A stretch of DNA of 64,000 bases. It comes from Marinomonas ostreistagni. GTDB taxonomy: Bacteria > Pseudomonadota > Gammaproteobacteria > Pseudomonadales > Marinomonadaceae. A program made the position numbers and the translations under genes. Under the pieces are notes generated by a model. It was not told where the DNA came from, searched no databases, and worked only from the letters and a program-made list of their open reading frames with translations. The stretch spans positions 117,421 to 181,420 of the forward strand of contig NZ_JAEMUH010000011.1 of assembly GCF_016461785.1 (NCBI RefSeq). Reading direction: 5' to 3'. Numbering within the stretch: position 1 is the stretch's first letter; every line of letters starts with the position of its first letter. Below, piece after piece: positions 52,548 through 62,383 of this stretch.

Positions 52548-54026
52548 ATGACCTCAAACATTGTAGACGTACTACTCGTAGGCGGCGGTGCCATGAGCAC
52601 TACCCTAGGCATGCTACTTAAACAACTTGACCCTTCATTATCCATAACAATGGTTGAGCGTTTGGAAAAAGTAGCGCAAGAAAGTACCGATGGTTGGAAT
52701 AACGCAGGTACCGGGCACGCGGCATACTGTGAGCTAAACTACACTTCACCAAATCCTGATGGTTCCACTAACATCGATAAAGCAGTTAACATTAATGCTG
52801 CCTTTGAAGTAAGCCTTCAGTTTTGGTCTTACCTTGTTGAGAAAGGCCTACTACCTGAGCCAGCACAGTTTATTAATCGTGTGCCACACCAAAGCTTTGT
52901 GTGGGGCGCGGACAATGTGAAAAAACTGAAATCCCGTTTTGAAGCGATGAGTGCGCATCCAGCATTCCGCGAAATGCAATACACTGAAGATAAGGCAACC
53001 ATGACAGAGTGGATGCCATTGATCATGCAAAACCGTACCAGTGATGAACCAATCGCTGCGACTCGTATTGAACACGGTTCGGATGTGAATTTCGGTGCTA
53101 TTGCACGAAATATGGCGAAGTTCCTTGAGACGCAAGACAGCGTCAACATCGAATTAAATGCAGAAGTCGAAGGACTAAAACAACTACCTGATGGCACTTG
53201 GCAGGTAACCGTTGATCAAAAGGGTAAACGTCGCGATATACAAGCCAAGTTTGTTTTCCTAGGTGCGGGTGGCGGTGCGTTACCATTGTTACAGAAGTCC
53301 GGTATCAAAGAAGGCAAAGGCTACGGCGGCTTTCCTGTGAGTGGTCAGTGGTTGGTGTGTGAGAAGCCAGAGCTAGTTGAGCAACATCACGCTAAGGTAT
53401 ACGGTGCAGCACCAATTGGTGCACCACCGATGTCTGTACCGCATTTGGATACACGTATCATCGATGGCAAAAAAGCCATTCTATTTGGTCCATTTGCAGG
53501 CTTTACGACCAAGTTCTTGAAACAAGGCTCGGTGTTTGATTTAGTGAAAAGTGTTCGTTCTGACAACCTTGGTAACATGCTGAGTGTTGGTAAAAACAAC
53601 ATGGATCTAACTAAGTACTTGATCAGTGAAGTACGTCAGTCTCACAAGGATCGTTGTGATTCATTGCGTAACTTCTTCCCAGATGCTCAAGATAAAGATT
53701 GGTCGTTGGCGTACGCGGGGCAGCGTGTGCAGATCATTAAAAAAGGCCCAGATGGTGCTGGTAAACTTGAGTTTGGTACAGAAGCGATTGTATCGGAAGA
53801 CGGTTCTATTGCGGCTTTACTGGGTGCATCACCAGGTGCATCGACAACAGTGAATACCATGATCAACATCCTAGAACGAAGCTTTGCTGACCGAATGAAG
53901 TCAGATGAGTGGCAATCGAAGATGAAAGAAATGGTGCCTTCCTACGGTCAATCTCTCGTAGAAAACACGGATCTATTACTTGAGATTCGCTCGCGAACGC
54001 TTGAGACATTGAAGCTTAAACCTTAA
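52548..54026 (+). CDS. mqo: Malate:quinone oxidoreductase
   Basis: A peripheral membrane flavoprotein that oxidises malate to oxaloacetate and reduces the quinone pool, bypassing malate dehydrogenase. It is 492 residues from the chosen ATG. The FAD-binding VDVLLVGGGAMSTTLGMLLK opens the protein, and TMVERLEKVAQESTDGWNNA and GTGHAAYCELNYT follow as in all Mqo proteins. The C-terminal FAD part contains AYAGQRVQIIKKGPDGAGKL and ALLGASPGASTTVNTMINIL. The start is set by alignment of the first strand; an ATG at 52530 is also possible. No strong ribosome binding site is visible at either. It has a strong terminator. Confidence 0.96.
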   Translation: MTSNIVDVLLVGGGAMSTTLGMLLKQLDPSLSITMVERLEKVAQESTDGWNNAGTGHAAYCELNYTSPNPDGSTNIDKAVNINAAFEVSLQFWSYLVEKGLLPEPAQFINRVPHQSFVWGADNVKKLKSRFEAMSAHPAFREMQYTEDKATMTEWMPLIMQNRTSDEPIAATRIEHGSDVNFGAIARNMAKFLETQDSVNIELNAEVEGLKQLPDGTWQVTVDQKGKRRDIQAKFVFLGAGGGALPLLQKSGIKEGKGYGGFPVSGQWLVCEKPELVEQHHAKVYGAAPIGAPPMSVPHLDTRIIDGKKAILFGPFAGFTTKFLKQGSVFDLVKSVRSDNLGNMLSVGKNNMDLTKYLISEVRQSHKDRCDSLRNFFPDAQDKDWSLAYAGQRVQIIKKGPDGAGKLEFGTEAIVSEDGSIAALLGASPGASTTVNTMINILERSFADRMKSDEWQSKMKEMVPSYGQSLVENTDLLLEIRSRTLETLKLKP

Positions 54027-54047
54027 GCTTACATGCATTACCTTACT

Positions 54048-54081
54048 AAAGCCGAGTTCATTCACGTGAACTCGGCTTTTC
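54048..54081 (+). terminator. Terminator of mqo
   Basis: A perfect 13-bp stem (AAAGCCGAGTTCA and its complement) with a 6-base loop, ending in TTTT. Confidence 0.9.
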
Positions 54082-54103
54082 TTCTATTGCCAGAGAGGAA
54101 ATT

Positions 54104-54364
54104 ATGATCACTTTCGCAGAACGCTCCGATGCTTTATCAGAACAACTAAGAGAGCTAGAGCACCAAGCCGATGATGGCGACCAACTGTTTTACTGCGCCT
54201 ACTTATTAGGGTTACTTGGTTTGCACAGCGCCGCTGAAGGCGAAGGAACAGAAGAATTTGATGCTTATTTCGAAACAGAGCTTAAAGCGACGTTAACAGC
54301 AGAAGGTGTGACAGGCAAAGACCAAGACGCGATCTTAGAGCTTTGGCAGAAAGTGACTAAATAA
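54104..54364 (+). CDS. yfcL: YfcL family protein
   Basis: An 86-residue, acidic, all-helical protein that matches the small YfcL family. The order ERSDALSEQLRELEHQADDG, then LFYCAYLLGLLGLHSAAEGE, then DQDAILELWQKV fits. Function is not known for the family. AGAGAGGA precedes the ATG. It lies between the mqo terminator and a large repeat array and is probably transcribed by itself. Confidence 0.78.
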   Translation: MITFAERSDALSEQLRELEHQADDGDQLFYCAYLLGLLGLHSAAEGEGTEEFDAYFETELKATLTAEGVTGKDQDAILELWQKVTK

Positions 54365-54395
54365 TTTTAGGGCTGCCATGCTGTTCCCTTGGTTT

Positions 54396-55315
54396 TATAG
54401 GACCGCGGTTTCCGCGGGAACGGCATATGGGAATGCGAGTATGTTCCCTCGCAAAGCGAGGTCCTACATGGCTTTGCTCCCGTTGGATTTGGTTTTTTAA
54501 TGCTTTTTTCAGCAATTGTAGGACCGCGGTTTCCGCGGGAACGGCATATGGGAATGCGAGTTTGTTCCCTCGCGAAGCGAGGTCCTACATGGCTTTGCTC
54601 CCGTTGGATTTGGTTTTGTAATGCTGTTTTTAGCAATTGTAGGATCGCGGTTCCCGCGGGAATAGCATAGGGAAATGAGAGTTTGTTCCCTCGCGCAGCG
54701 AGGTCCTACATGGCTTTGCTCCCGTTGGATTTGGTTTTGCAATGCTGTTTTCAGCAATTGTAGGACCGCGGTTCCCGCGGGAGCAGCATAGGGGAATGAG
54801 AGTTTGTTCCCTCGTGCAGCGAGGTCCTACATGGCTTTGCTCCTGTTGGATTTGGTTTTTTAATGCTGTTTTCAGCAATTGTAGGACCGCGGTTTCCGCG
54901 GGAACGGCATAGGGGAATGCGAGTTTGTTCCCTCGCAAAGCGAGTCCCTACATGGCTTTGTTCCCGCTGGATTTGGTTTTGTAATGCTGTTTTCAGCAAT
55001 TGTAGGACCGCGGTTTCCGCGGGAGCAGCATAGGGGAATGCGAGTTTGTTCCCTCGCATAGCGAGTCCCTACATGGCTTTGCTCCCGTTGGATTGGGTTT
55101 TGTAATGCTGTTTTCAGCAATTGTAGGACCGCGGTTTCCGCGGGAGCAGTATAGGGGAATGCGAGTTTATTCCCTCGCATAGCGAGCCCCTACATGGCTT
55201 TGCTCCCGTTGGATTTGGTTTTGTAATGCTATTTTCAGCAATTGTAGGACCGCGGTTTCCGCGGGAGCAGCATAGGGGAATGCGAGTTTGTTCCCTCACG
55301 CAGCGAGGTCCTACA
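54396..55315. repeat. REP array C, 121-bp period, eight copies
   Basis: Copies begin at 54396, 54517, 54638, 54759, 54880, 55001, 55122 and 55243, exactly 121 bp apart. Each contains the 73-bp composite REP element (CCGCGG hairpin, then a CGCxxxGCGAGG hairpin ending TCCTACA) and a 48-bp spacer with GCTTTGCTCCCGTTGGATT, TTTGGTTTTGTAATG and TTTTCAGCAAT. The spacer is near-identical in all copies and absent from the other arrays, so the array grew by tandem duplication of one insertion plus its flank. Point changes such as TTTCCGC versus TTCCCGC differ between copies. The array ends 7 bases before the lysO stop codon. Confidence 0.93.
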
Positions 55316-55322
55316 AAAATGC

Positions 55323-56234
55323 TTACATCCCCATAAACAGCGGGATTAATACAGGTACCAAGAAGCTCATAATAAAGCCACTAGCGATGCAAACTGGGAC
55401 GATTTCAGCGCCATGGACTTTGCCCAGTAATGGTAAAGTAAAGTCCATAGCTGTGGCCCCTGAAATACCAACCGAAAGGTGGCTATTGATACGAGCTAAA
55501 GCAGGAATAAGCATTAAAGCGATGATTTCTCGGCCAAGATCGAGTAAGAAAGCGGTCGTGCCGAGTACTGGGTCACCAAGACCTGTAATCAAGATGCCAG
55601 ATAAGCTGTACCATCCAAATCCTGAAACCACGGCTAAACTTTTATTCCATTCTAAACCAATTAGAGAGCCTGCTATTAATCCTGCTAAGAGCGTTACGAA
55701 GACGGTGGTGCATGCAATAGCGACCCCTTGAGTGTTTAGAAATAGTTTACGTAAACGGAAGTTACCCTGACGCAGTTGACAGCCGACCAAAAACAGCAAT
55801 AAATACAGTAGCCAAGTGACTAGTTCATCCACGCTTGGAATCCAACTTTTTAGTAGCCATCCAACCAAAACACCGCCTAAAACCCAGCTCAATGTTTTCG
55901 CTGCATCCACTAAGGCATGCTTTGTTGATGAATTATTATCCACATGCATGACCTTGCTGGCGCCAGCGTGGAAAACTTGACCGCTTATCCACAATGCCAA
56001 TAAAGGCAGTACGGTAATAGCGAAAAAGAAAACAACTGCCTGGTAGCCAGCAATCGCCACTTTACTGGCTAAATTATCCAGTGCGCCTATGCTGTAACCA
56101 ATTAACCCAAGGATAAGATAAGTAAGCTGCGACAAACCTTTCGCGACACGCTCAGGAGTGGCTAAAGGAACCTTCACCCAATAACCAAACAGTAACGCGG
56201 CGAGTAATGGTCCAAGAGTGGATAGAATGGTCAT
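55323..56234 (-). CDS. lysO: LysO-type lysine exporter
   Basis: A 303-residue inner membrane protein with about eight hydrophobic helices, matching the LysO (YbjE, DUF340) family. Landmarks are TYLILGLIGYSIGALDNLAS in the first part and SGFGWYSLSGILITGLGDPV followed by LGTTAFLLDLGREIIALMLI and GATAMDFTLPLLGKVHG in the second, which are the most conserved regions of the family. In E. coli the protein exports L-lysine and toxic analogues. Its stop codon lies just inside the edge of REP array C; it is transcribed alone. Confidence 0.9.
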   Translation of the reverse strand: MTILSTLGPLLAALLFGYWVKVPLATPERVAKGLSQLTYLILGLIGYSIGALDNLASKVAIAGYQAVVFFFAITVLPLLALWISGQVFHAGASKVMHVDNNSSTKHALVDAAKTLSWVLGGVLVGWLLKSWIPSVDELVTWLLYLLLFLVGCQLRQGNFRLRKLFLNTQGVAIACTTVFVTLLAGLIAGSLIGLEWNKSLAVVSGFGWYSLSGILITGLGDPVLGTTAFLLDLGREIIALMLIPALARINSHLSVGISGATAMDFTLPLLGKVHGAEIVPVCIASGFIMSFLVPVLIPLFMGM

Positions 56235-56408
56235 AATTGATTGATCCTAAATCGATTTTGAAAACTAAAGGGTAGGCTTATAACCATCATTAAGGACGTT
56301 GAAAAGCACACAATTGGTGCAATTATACTGACTTGTCGTGCAAAGTTGACCACTTGGTGATAAATTCGCCGCACACTTAATTGAATTCCTTTCATAGATC
56401 TGAAAATC

Positions 56409-57791
56409 ATGTTGACCACGTTTGCTAAGCGCTACCCCGCATTAAGTGAAATCCTTCATTTATTGTTTCCAATGATTCTTACCATGACTTTGGAATTATC
56501 CATCAGTCTTGTGGATACAATTATGTTGGGTCACTACGATTCGCTGCATTTGGCCGCGGTTGGCCTCGCGTCCAGTCTATGGGGGCCTGTTGCTTGTTTT
56601 ATGATTGGCGTGACATTTGGCCTAACACCTTTGATTACTCGACACCTTCATGGACGTCAACGAAAACTGGTGAACCTATATATGTCACAAGCATTTGGTT
56701 TATCACTTATATTGGGTGTAATTGGCGCTATCTTAAGCGTCACATTACTACCCATGGTAGCTCAGATGATGGCCAGTGAAGCGGAAACACAACGTGTTAC
56801 GGCGCAGTATTTATATTTTTTCTCACCGACGTTTATGGCGTTGGCATTGATGACATCGTATAAAAATTTATTTGAAGCAGCAGGTAAGCCACGTATTCCA
56901 TTGCTGGTGGCAACGCTAAGTTTGATCCTCAACATAACGTTTAATTACCTGCTGATTTATGGAAACTTTGGCTTCCCTGAAATGGGGGCGAGTGGAGCGG
57001 CCATTGCCTCCGCAGCATCTGTATGGCTATCGCTATTAGTGTTTGTGTTCTATGACTTGCGAGTCAACAGGGATACTTTGTTTAGCCGTATTGATTGGTA
57101 CTATGTGCGTAACCCCGGTATTCTCTTCGGTGTTGGTCTGCCAGCTGGCTTTGCATTTTCTTTTGAAATTGGTTTGTTTTCATCACTAACTTGGCTTATC
57201 TCAGCATTTGGTGATCTCGCGCTAGGTGCAGGGCAAATCGTTATGTCTTACTGTACGATTCTATTTACACCATTGATGGCAATGAGTGCGGTGACTGCGA
57301 TTGTAGTAGCAAAGGCTATGGCGACCGATGGCATCGACGCCGTACAAAAAAGAGTTCGTATTATTCTCGCGCTAGGATTTGGCTATGTGTCGATCTGCTT
57401 CATCGTCACGCAAGGCTTGCATGATCGCATTCCATTCTTGTTCAGTTCTAATGAAGTCGTCGCAGCCATGGCAGCGGGCATACTGCTGATTTCCTCAACC
57501 TACCAATTTCCTGACATGGTACAAACCGTCTTCACTGGAGCATTGCGTGGCTTCAGAGATACCCGCTCCAGCATGATTGCCATGGCGGTCTCGTTATTTG
57601 GCCTAAGCATTCCTTTAGGTTATTGGTTAGCCCACTTAAGCCCGTGGTCAGATACGTTAAATGTGCGCGGCTTATACGTTGGTTTAGGGGTTGGCTTAAC
57701 CATTTTGGCAATGATTTTGTTGGCGCGTTATCGAATGACGCTAAAAAAATTCCACAATAAGAAACTGCCTCACCCAGAGGAAGTTGCGTAG
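56409..57791 (+). CDS. MATE family efflux transporter
   Basis: A 460-residue multidrug and toxin extrusion protein with 12 predicted membrane helices in two homologous halves. ILHLLFPMILTMTLELSISL starts the first half, with VDTIMLGHYDSLHLAAVGLA as the family's helix 1-2 signature. ILFGVGLPAGFAFSFEIGLF and the region after it begin the second half. It exchanges Na+ or H+ for cationic drugs. Which substrate it prefers cannot be told. It is divergent from lysO and followed by REP array D. Confidence 0.93.
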   Translation: MLTTFAKRYPALSEILHLLFPMILTMTLELSISLVDTIMLGHYDSLHLAAVGLASSLWGPVACFMIGVTFGLTPLITRHLHGRQRKLVNLYMSQAFGLSLILGVIGAILSVTLLPMVAQMMASEAETQRVTAQYLYFFSPTFMALALMTSYKNLFEAAGKPRIPLLVATLSLILNITFNYLLIYGNFGFPEMGASGAAIASAASVWLSLLVFVFYDLRVNRDTLFSRIDWYYVRNPGILFGVGLPAGFAFSFEIGLFSSLTWLISAFGDLALGAGQIVMSYCTILFTPLMAMSAVTAIVVAKAMATDGIDAVQKRVRIILALGFGYVSICFIVTQGLHDRIPFLFSSNEVVAAMAAGILLISSTYQFPDMVQTVFTGALRGFRDTRSSMIAMAVSLFGLSIPLGYWLAHLSPWSDTLNVRGLYVGLGVGLTILAMILLARYRMTLKKFHNKKLPHPEEVA

Positions 57792-57826
57792 GAGCGGCAT
57801 ACGACATGTGATGCTGTTTCGGCAAT

Positions 57827-58105
57827 TGTAGGACCGCGGTTCCCGCGGGAACGGCATATGGGAATGCGAGTTGGTTCCCTCGCACAGCGAGGTCGTACAA
57901 GGCTTGCCACCGTGGGAGCTTTGGGCAATTGTAGGACCGCGGTCCCCGCGGGAACGGCATACGGGCATGCGAGTTTGTTCCCTCGCACAGCGAGGTCGTA
58001 CAAGGCTTGCCAACGTGGGAGCTTTCGGCAATTGTAGGACCGCGGTTCCCGTGGGAACAGCATACGGGCATGCGAGTTTATTCCCTCGCACAGCGAAGTC
58101 GCACA
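57827..58105. repeat. REP array D, 103-bp period, three copies
   Basis: Copies begin at 57827, 57930 and 58033, 103 bp apart. Each has the 73-bp composite element and a 30-bp spacer with GGCTTGCCA and GTGGGAGCTTT. The spacer is unlike the one in the other arrays. The third copy ends in GTCGCACA, a degenerate form of the TCCTACA end. The array fills the gap between the MATE gene and cobQ. Confidence 0.9.
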
Positions 58106-58115
58106 GGAAACGGTT

Positions 58116-59600
58116 CTACAAACGCTTTTCTTGAAAGACTCGACATTGTTCTATTAATCCATCGATATCCATGTGTTCATCGCAGCTTTTTGCAAGGCGG
58201 GCGACTTCTTGTTCGCGGTAGGCTTCGTAGTCGAAGTCCTGGCTGTCGATGGCTCCGGCCCAGTCGAGCAGGGCTTTTAAAGCCTGTTTATCATCGAATA
58301 AACCGTGTAGGTAAGTACCTATAATTTGTTTATCTTCGGATAGGTAGCCTTCTAACTCGCCGTTTTCGAGGGTGGCGAAGTGTTGCACATGTTGGTGAAA
58401 CTCTGAGACGCCGCTGTGGATTTCATAGCCTTTGATATCAGCATCGCCGAGTGATGAAATGACGCCAGTGCGTTGTTTCAGTTGCTTGCCGTCTTTTAGC
58501 TCAGTGCGCATGGGGATGTAACCAAGGCCTTTGGCACAGGAGGGTTCGGCGTTTTCCATACCAAGCGGGTCATCTAGGTATTCCCCAAGCATTTGGAAGC
58601 CGCCACAAATCCCCAACACTTTACCTCCGTAACGAAGGTGGCGGGCAATGTAGTCTTCCCAACCCAGTTCACGTAGGAAAGCCAAATCGCTTTGAACGCT
58701 TTTGCTACCAGGTAAAATCACCAAATCGGCAGGAGGAATGGCCTCGTTTTTACGCACCAAGGTAACTTGAACGTTAGGGTGTAAGCGCAAAGCGTCCCAA
58801 TCTGTATGGTTGCTGGTGCGTGGCAACACCGGAATCACTACGTGCAATTTAGTCTCTGAGTCTTGTTTGGTTGGGCTGGCGGCGACGGCATCTTCGGATT
58901 CCAAATGGAAGCCCATCAAGTAAGGTAACACCCCAAGAACCGGTTTGCCGGTGTGCTCTGCAAGCCAATCAAGGCCAGATTGCAGTAAGGCAATATCACC
59001 ACGAAAGCGGTTAATCACAAAGCCAATCACGCGATCTTGTTCACTCTGTGAAAGCAGTTCTAAAGTGCCGACTAAGTGCGCAAAGACACCGCCCTTGTCG
59101 ATATCAGCAATGATAATCACCGGGCAATCGATGCTTTCGGCAAAGCCCATATTGGCGATATCACGGGCACGAAGATTAATTTCGGCAGGGCTGCCTGCGC
59201 CTTCGATCACCACGCAGTCGTATTGATCCGCTAAGCGCTGGTATGAGTCGAGCGCGGCAGTCATGGCGATGGTTTTGTATTCGTGATACCCCACGGCATT
59301 CATATTACCGACTGAGTGACCTTGAATAATCACCTGAGCACCAATATCGGTATTGGGCTTAAGCAAAATAGGGTTCATATGCACATCGGGCTCAAGGCCT
59401 GCGGCATAAGCCTGCACCGCTTGAGCACGGCCAATTTCTTTACCATCGGCGGTGACAGCGCTGTTTAACGCCATGTTTTGCGGTTTAAACGGTGCCACAT
59501 TCAGTCCGCGTTCTTTTATCAAGCGACATAAAGCCGTTACCAAGGTGCTTTTTCCTGCATCTGAAGTAGTACCTTGCACCATAAGATTAAAAAAACGCAT
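58116..59600 (-). CDS. cobQ: Cobyric acid synthase
   Basis: A 494-residue glutamine-dependent amidase (CobQ/CbiP) that amidates adenosyl-cobyrinic acid diamide at four positions. The ATPase part begins [20 protein letters not shown], with [20 protein letters not shown] and [20 protein letters not shown]. The glutaminase domain follows, with the catalytic Cys in [20 protein letters not shown] and [18 protein letters not shown] at the end. Length is normal. It is divergent from the CobD/CbiB gene with a 103-base gap. No cobalamin riboswitch is visible in that gap. Confidence 0.95.
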   Translation of the reverse strand: MRFFNLMVQGTTSDAGKSTLVTALCRLIKERGLNVAPFKPQNMALNSAVTADGKEIGRAQAVQAYAAGLEPDVHMNPILLKPNTDIGAQVIIQGHSVGNMNAVGYHEYKTIAMTAALDSYQRLADQYDCVVIEGAGSPAEINLRARDIANMGFAESIDCPVIIIADIDKGGVFAHLVGTLELLSQSEQDRVIGFVINRFRGDIALLQSGLDWLAEHTGKPVLGVLPYLMGFHLESEDAVAASPTKQDSETKLHVVIPVLPRTSNHTDWDALRLHPNVQVTLVRKNEAIPPADLVILPGSKSVQSDLAFLRELGWEDYIARHLRYGGKVLGICGGFQMLGEYLDDPLGMENAEPSCAKGLGYIPMRTELKDGKQLKQRTGVISSLGDADIKGYEIHSGVSEFHQHVQHFATLENGELEGYLSEDKQIIGTYLHGLFDDKQALKALLDWAGAIDSQDFDYEAYREQEVARLAKSCDEHMDIDGLIEQCRVFQEKRL

Positions 59601-59703
59601 GTGGGTTTGTCCGTTCGATTGTTTACAATAAGGTGAAATTCTAGCGCATTAGCGTACGGATTAATAAAACGAATGTTAATTGAATGATACTGCGGACAAG
59701 CTG

Positions 59704-60642
59704 ATGGATTTTCTTTTTGAGTTTTTCTCAAGCACGGCGTTGGCGTTGCTTGGGGCGTTGATTTTAGATCGCTGGCTTGGGGAACCGCAGTCATGGCATC
59801 CTTTGATTTGGTTTGGTAATTGGGCGAATTATTATCGTCGAACTTGGCAGGTGTCCCTATCGGCCAGTTCATCGCTACAACGCTTAAATGGCGTCATGGC
59901 ATGGAGTCTGGCGGTGTTACCCTGTGCCATGGTGCTGACTCTGATCTTGTGGATGCTACCAAGTTGGCTCGAATGGCTGCTCGGCACGGTGGTGTTGTAT
60001 TTCACCATCGGTTGGCAAAGCTTGCGCGAGCACGCCCTTGCCATTGCTAAGCCACTACATGATCAAGATTTACCTAAAGCACGTGCAGCTGTGGGGCGCA
60101 TCGTTAGCCGTGATACATCAGAGCTCGACGAAACTCAGATTGCGAAGGCGAGCATGGAATCCGTGCTTGAAAATGGCAGCGATGCGGTATTTGCCCCGAT
60201 TTTTTGGTTCTTAGTGTTAGGGCCTTTTGGTGCCATTTTATATCGTTTATCCAACACACTGGATGCAATGTGGGGTTATAAAAAGCCTGATCTGTTGCAT
60301 TTTGGTTGGTGTGCAGCGCGCATAGACGATGTACTGAACTTTATCCCCGCTCGTTTGGTGGTGCTGACCTATGCATTGTTTGGTAACAGCAAGCGTGCGT
60401 TGCATTGTGCTTGGCATCAAGGCCGTGGTTGGAAAAGTCCCAATGCTGGGCCTGTGATGGCCGCGGGCGCGGGCGCTTTGCAAGTCTCTCTTGGCGGCAC
60501 GGCGATCTATTTTGGCGAAGCCCAACAGCGCCCTGCCTTAGGGGAAGGGCCAGATCCTAAAGCAGGGGACTTGGATCGAGCAGTAGAGCTGGTGGATAAA
60601 GGCGTCTACCTATGGGCGTTATTGATTTTGGTATTAATATAA
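59704..60642 (+). CDS. cobD: Adenosylcobinamide-phosphate synthase (CobD/CbiB)
   Basis: An integral membrane protein of about 312 residues that attaches the aminopropanol phosphate arm to cobyric acid. It begins with a hydrophobic segment (LALLGALILDRWLGEPQSWH), and HPLIWFGNWANYYRR is the conserved first loop. VGRIVSRDTSELDETQIAKA and SMESVLENGSDAVFAPIFWF are the family's most conserved blocks. I placed the start at the ATG at 59704 with GGA 7 bases upstream; a TTG at 59680 adds eight polar residues. It is 3 bases before the next gene, so the three plus-strand cob genes form one operon. Confidence 0.93.
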   Translation: MDFLFEFFSSTALALLGALILDRWLGEPQSWHPLIWFGNWANYYRRTWQVSLSASSSLQRLNGVMAWSLAVLPCAMVLTLILWMLPSWLEWLLGTVVLYFTIGWQSLREHALAIAKPLHDQDLPKARAAVGRIVSRDTSELDETQIAKASMESVLENGSDAVFAPIFWFLVLGPFGAILYRLSNTLDAMWGYKKPDLLHFGWCAARIDDVLNFIPARLVVLTYALFGNSKRALHCAWHQGRGWKSPNAGPVMAAGAGALQVSLGGTAIYFGEAQQRPALGEGPDPKAGDLDRAVELVDKGVYLWALLILVLI

Positions 60643-60645
60643 CTT

Positions 60646-61710
60646 ATGAATTTTGAATTAGAGCCACCTAAGCATGGTGGTGATTTAGCAGCTTTTTTAC
60701 GCAGTGAAAACCTTGATCCGAATAGTGCTGATCATTGGCTAGATCTGTCGTCTGCTTGCAATCGTGAACCTTGGCCAATTCCTGAGTCTTTTTTAGAAAA
60801 CAGTGCCAAGCTTTGGTATGAATTACCGGATGCATTTGCATTACAGGAGGCGGCGAACGACTACTTTGGCTTAACCCCACTTGCCATTGGCACGGGCACG
60901 CAGCAGTTTATTGAAATATTGCCCGCGTTGTTAGTTGAAAGGGTTAAACGCAAAAAAGTGTGGGTTCCAGCCGTTGGTTATCAAGAACATGGCTATAGCT
61001 GGCGCAAATGGGATTATGAGGTAAGTGAATACCAAGATGTTAGTGAGCTTTTGACTAACGAATGGGATATTGCAGTAGTGATCTCACCGAATAACCCCTC
61101 TGGGCAATACTTAACGACAGATCAATCTGAGCAGTTAAAAGTGCTATTAGAAACCTCTGAGCGTTATTTGGTGTTGGATGAAGCCTTTTTGGATGCGACA
61201 CCTGAGGCGAGCTGGCTAAATGCGCCATTGCCAAGCGGCTGTTTTGTGCTGCGTTCGGTGGGGAAATTTTTTGGCTTAGCCGGTGCTCGAGTGGGCTTTA
61301 TCTTTGGCGATTCGACATTTCAAGCGTCGATACAATCGCTTATAGGTCCATGGCCAGTGGCCACCCCAGCGCTGCACTTAGTCACTCAAGCGCTCAAAGA
61401 TAGAGATTGGCAAGCAGAAGCGCTTGCATCGCTAGCTGAGCGTCATGCCTATTTTGAGGCAAATATGGTTCCTAAGTTGAACACCTTATTTGACTCTCAG
61501 GTCATGATACACACGCCTTTATTTTACACTTGGCAACTAGAACAGGATCAGGCGTTAAAAGCCGTTCAAGCACTGCATAGTGTGGGCATCCATATTCGCC
61601 TTGGGCAAGGGTGGGTGCGATTATCGTTACCTGCAGGTCATGAGATGCAACGCTTAAATCATGGCTTGGTGAGATTATTGCAAGGACATCAACTTAAGGA
61701 GCTGGGATGA
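60646..61710 (+). CDS. Threonine-phosphate decarboxylase-like aminotransferase
   Basis: A 354-residue fold-type I PLP enzyme. VVISPNNPSGQYL and YLVLDEAFLDATPE are the usual aminotransferase blocks, and the PLP lysine is in LRSVGKFFGLAGARVGFIFG. In cobalamin loci this family makes (R)-1-amino-2-propanol phosphate from L-threonine phosphate (CobD of Salmonella, CobC of Pseudomonas naming). It overlaps the next gene by four bases (ATGA) and follows the synthase gene by 3, which supports that role over histidinol-phosphate aminotransferase. Confidence 0.9.
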   Translation: MNFELEPPKHGGDLAAFLRSENLDPNSADHWLDLSSACNREPWPIPESFLENSAKLWYELPDAFALQEAANDYFGLTPLAIGTGTQQFIEILPALLVERVKRKKVWVPAVGYQEHGYSWRKWDYEVSEYQDVSELLTNEWDIAVVISPNNPSGQYLTTDQSEQLKVLLETSERYLVLDEAFLDATPEASWLNAPLPSGCFVLRSVGKFFGLAGARVGFIFGDSTFQASIQSLIGPWPVATPALHLVTQALKDRDWQAEALASLAERHAYFEANMVPKLNTLFDSQVMIHTPLFYTWQLEQDQALKAVQALHSVGIHIRLGQGWVRLSLPAGHEMQRLNHGLVRLLQGHQLKELG

Positions 61711-62225
61711 AGCATTTGGTACTAGGTGGTGTTCGCAGCGGTAAAAGTCAGTTTGCAGAGCGCTGGATCGCGGAGCAACGTGAGCAAATTGTCTACATTG
61801 CAACCTCTCAAGTGTGGGACGAGGGCATGGCGGATCGCGTTGCCAAACATCAGTCCTATCGCCCCGATCATTGGCAGACAATTGAAGAGCCTATCAAGCT
61901 TGCAGAGACAATGCAGCGTGTGGCGAATGAGCAACCTAACGCTGGTGTGATTGTTGAATGTTGCTCGCTATGGTTAACGAACTTACTTTGTGCCGAAGAT
62001 GAGCCTTTGTTGGAGAGGGAACGAGAGCTGTTTTTAGACGTGCTTGAACGCTATCCTCTACCGATCATTTTGGTCACAGCCGAAGTGGGCTTAGGCATCA
62101 TGCCGATGAATGCGTTGGCTCGGCGCTTTGGTGATGAAATAGGAGTTCTTAATCAGCGGTTGGCGGCTTGTTGCGACCAAGTGACCTTGGTGACGGCCGG
62201 CCTACCGATGGCATTGAAGTCGTAA
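61707..62225 (+). CDS. cobU: Adenosylcobinamide kinase/guanylyltransferase
   Basis: A 172-residue bifunctional enzyme (CobU/CobP) that phosphorylates adenosylcobinamide and then adds GMP. The P-loop is LVLGGVRSGKSQFAERWIAE. IVECCSLWLTNLL is the conserved Asp/Cys-type motif region, and VTAEVGLGIMPMNALARRFG follows. The last gene of the cobalamin operon. cobS and cobT are not in the window and must be elsewhere if the pathway is complete. Confidence 0.93.
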   Translation: MKHLVLGGVRSGKSQFAERWIAEQREQIVYIATSQVWDEGMADRVAKHQSYRPDHWQTIEEPIKLAETMQRVANEQPNAGVIVECCSLWLTNLLCAEDEPLLERERELFLDVLERYPLPIILVTAEVGLGIMPMNALARRFGDEIGVLNQRLAACCDQVTLVTAGLPMALKS

Positions 62226-62383
62226 ATATCAAGTTTTCGATCATTTACACAGATTTCAGGTGTTTTTATATGGAAAAATCTTAACCGATTGGTCTAAAAT
62301 ACGCCGCTTAACCGATCTTGACTGCTTTTTGGGCATTATTTTTGCTCATAAAGTTAGCTGACTAGATAGCTGAGGAGCACACC

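Noticed and set aside
54367..55299. Chain of 60-102-residue minus-strand reading frames with MRGNKLAFPYA-type sequences
   Set aside because: They are translations of the 121-bp REP array. The period is not a multiple of three, so the same peptide reappears in shifting frames. No ribosome binding sites or independent codon pattern.
54396..55315. CRISPR-like array
   Set aside because: The regular repeat spacing looks like CRISPR, but the spacers are identical between copies, the repeat is 73 bp with two hairpins, and no cas genes are present.
59601..59703. Cobalamin riboswitch between the divergent cob genes
   Set aside because: The 103-base gap is too short for the usual element of about 200 bases, and no B12-box-like sequence was recognised.
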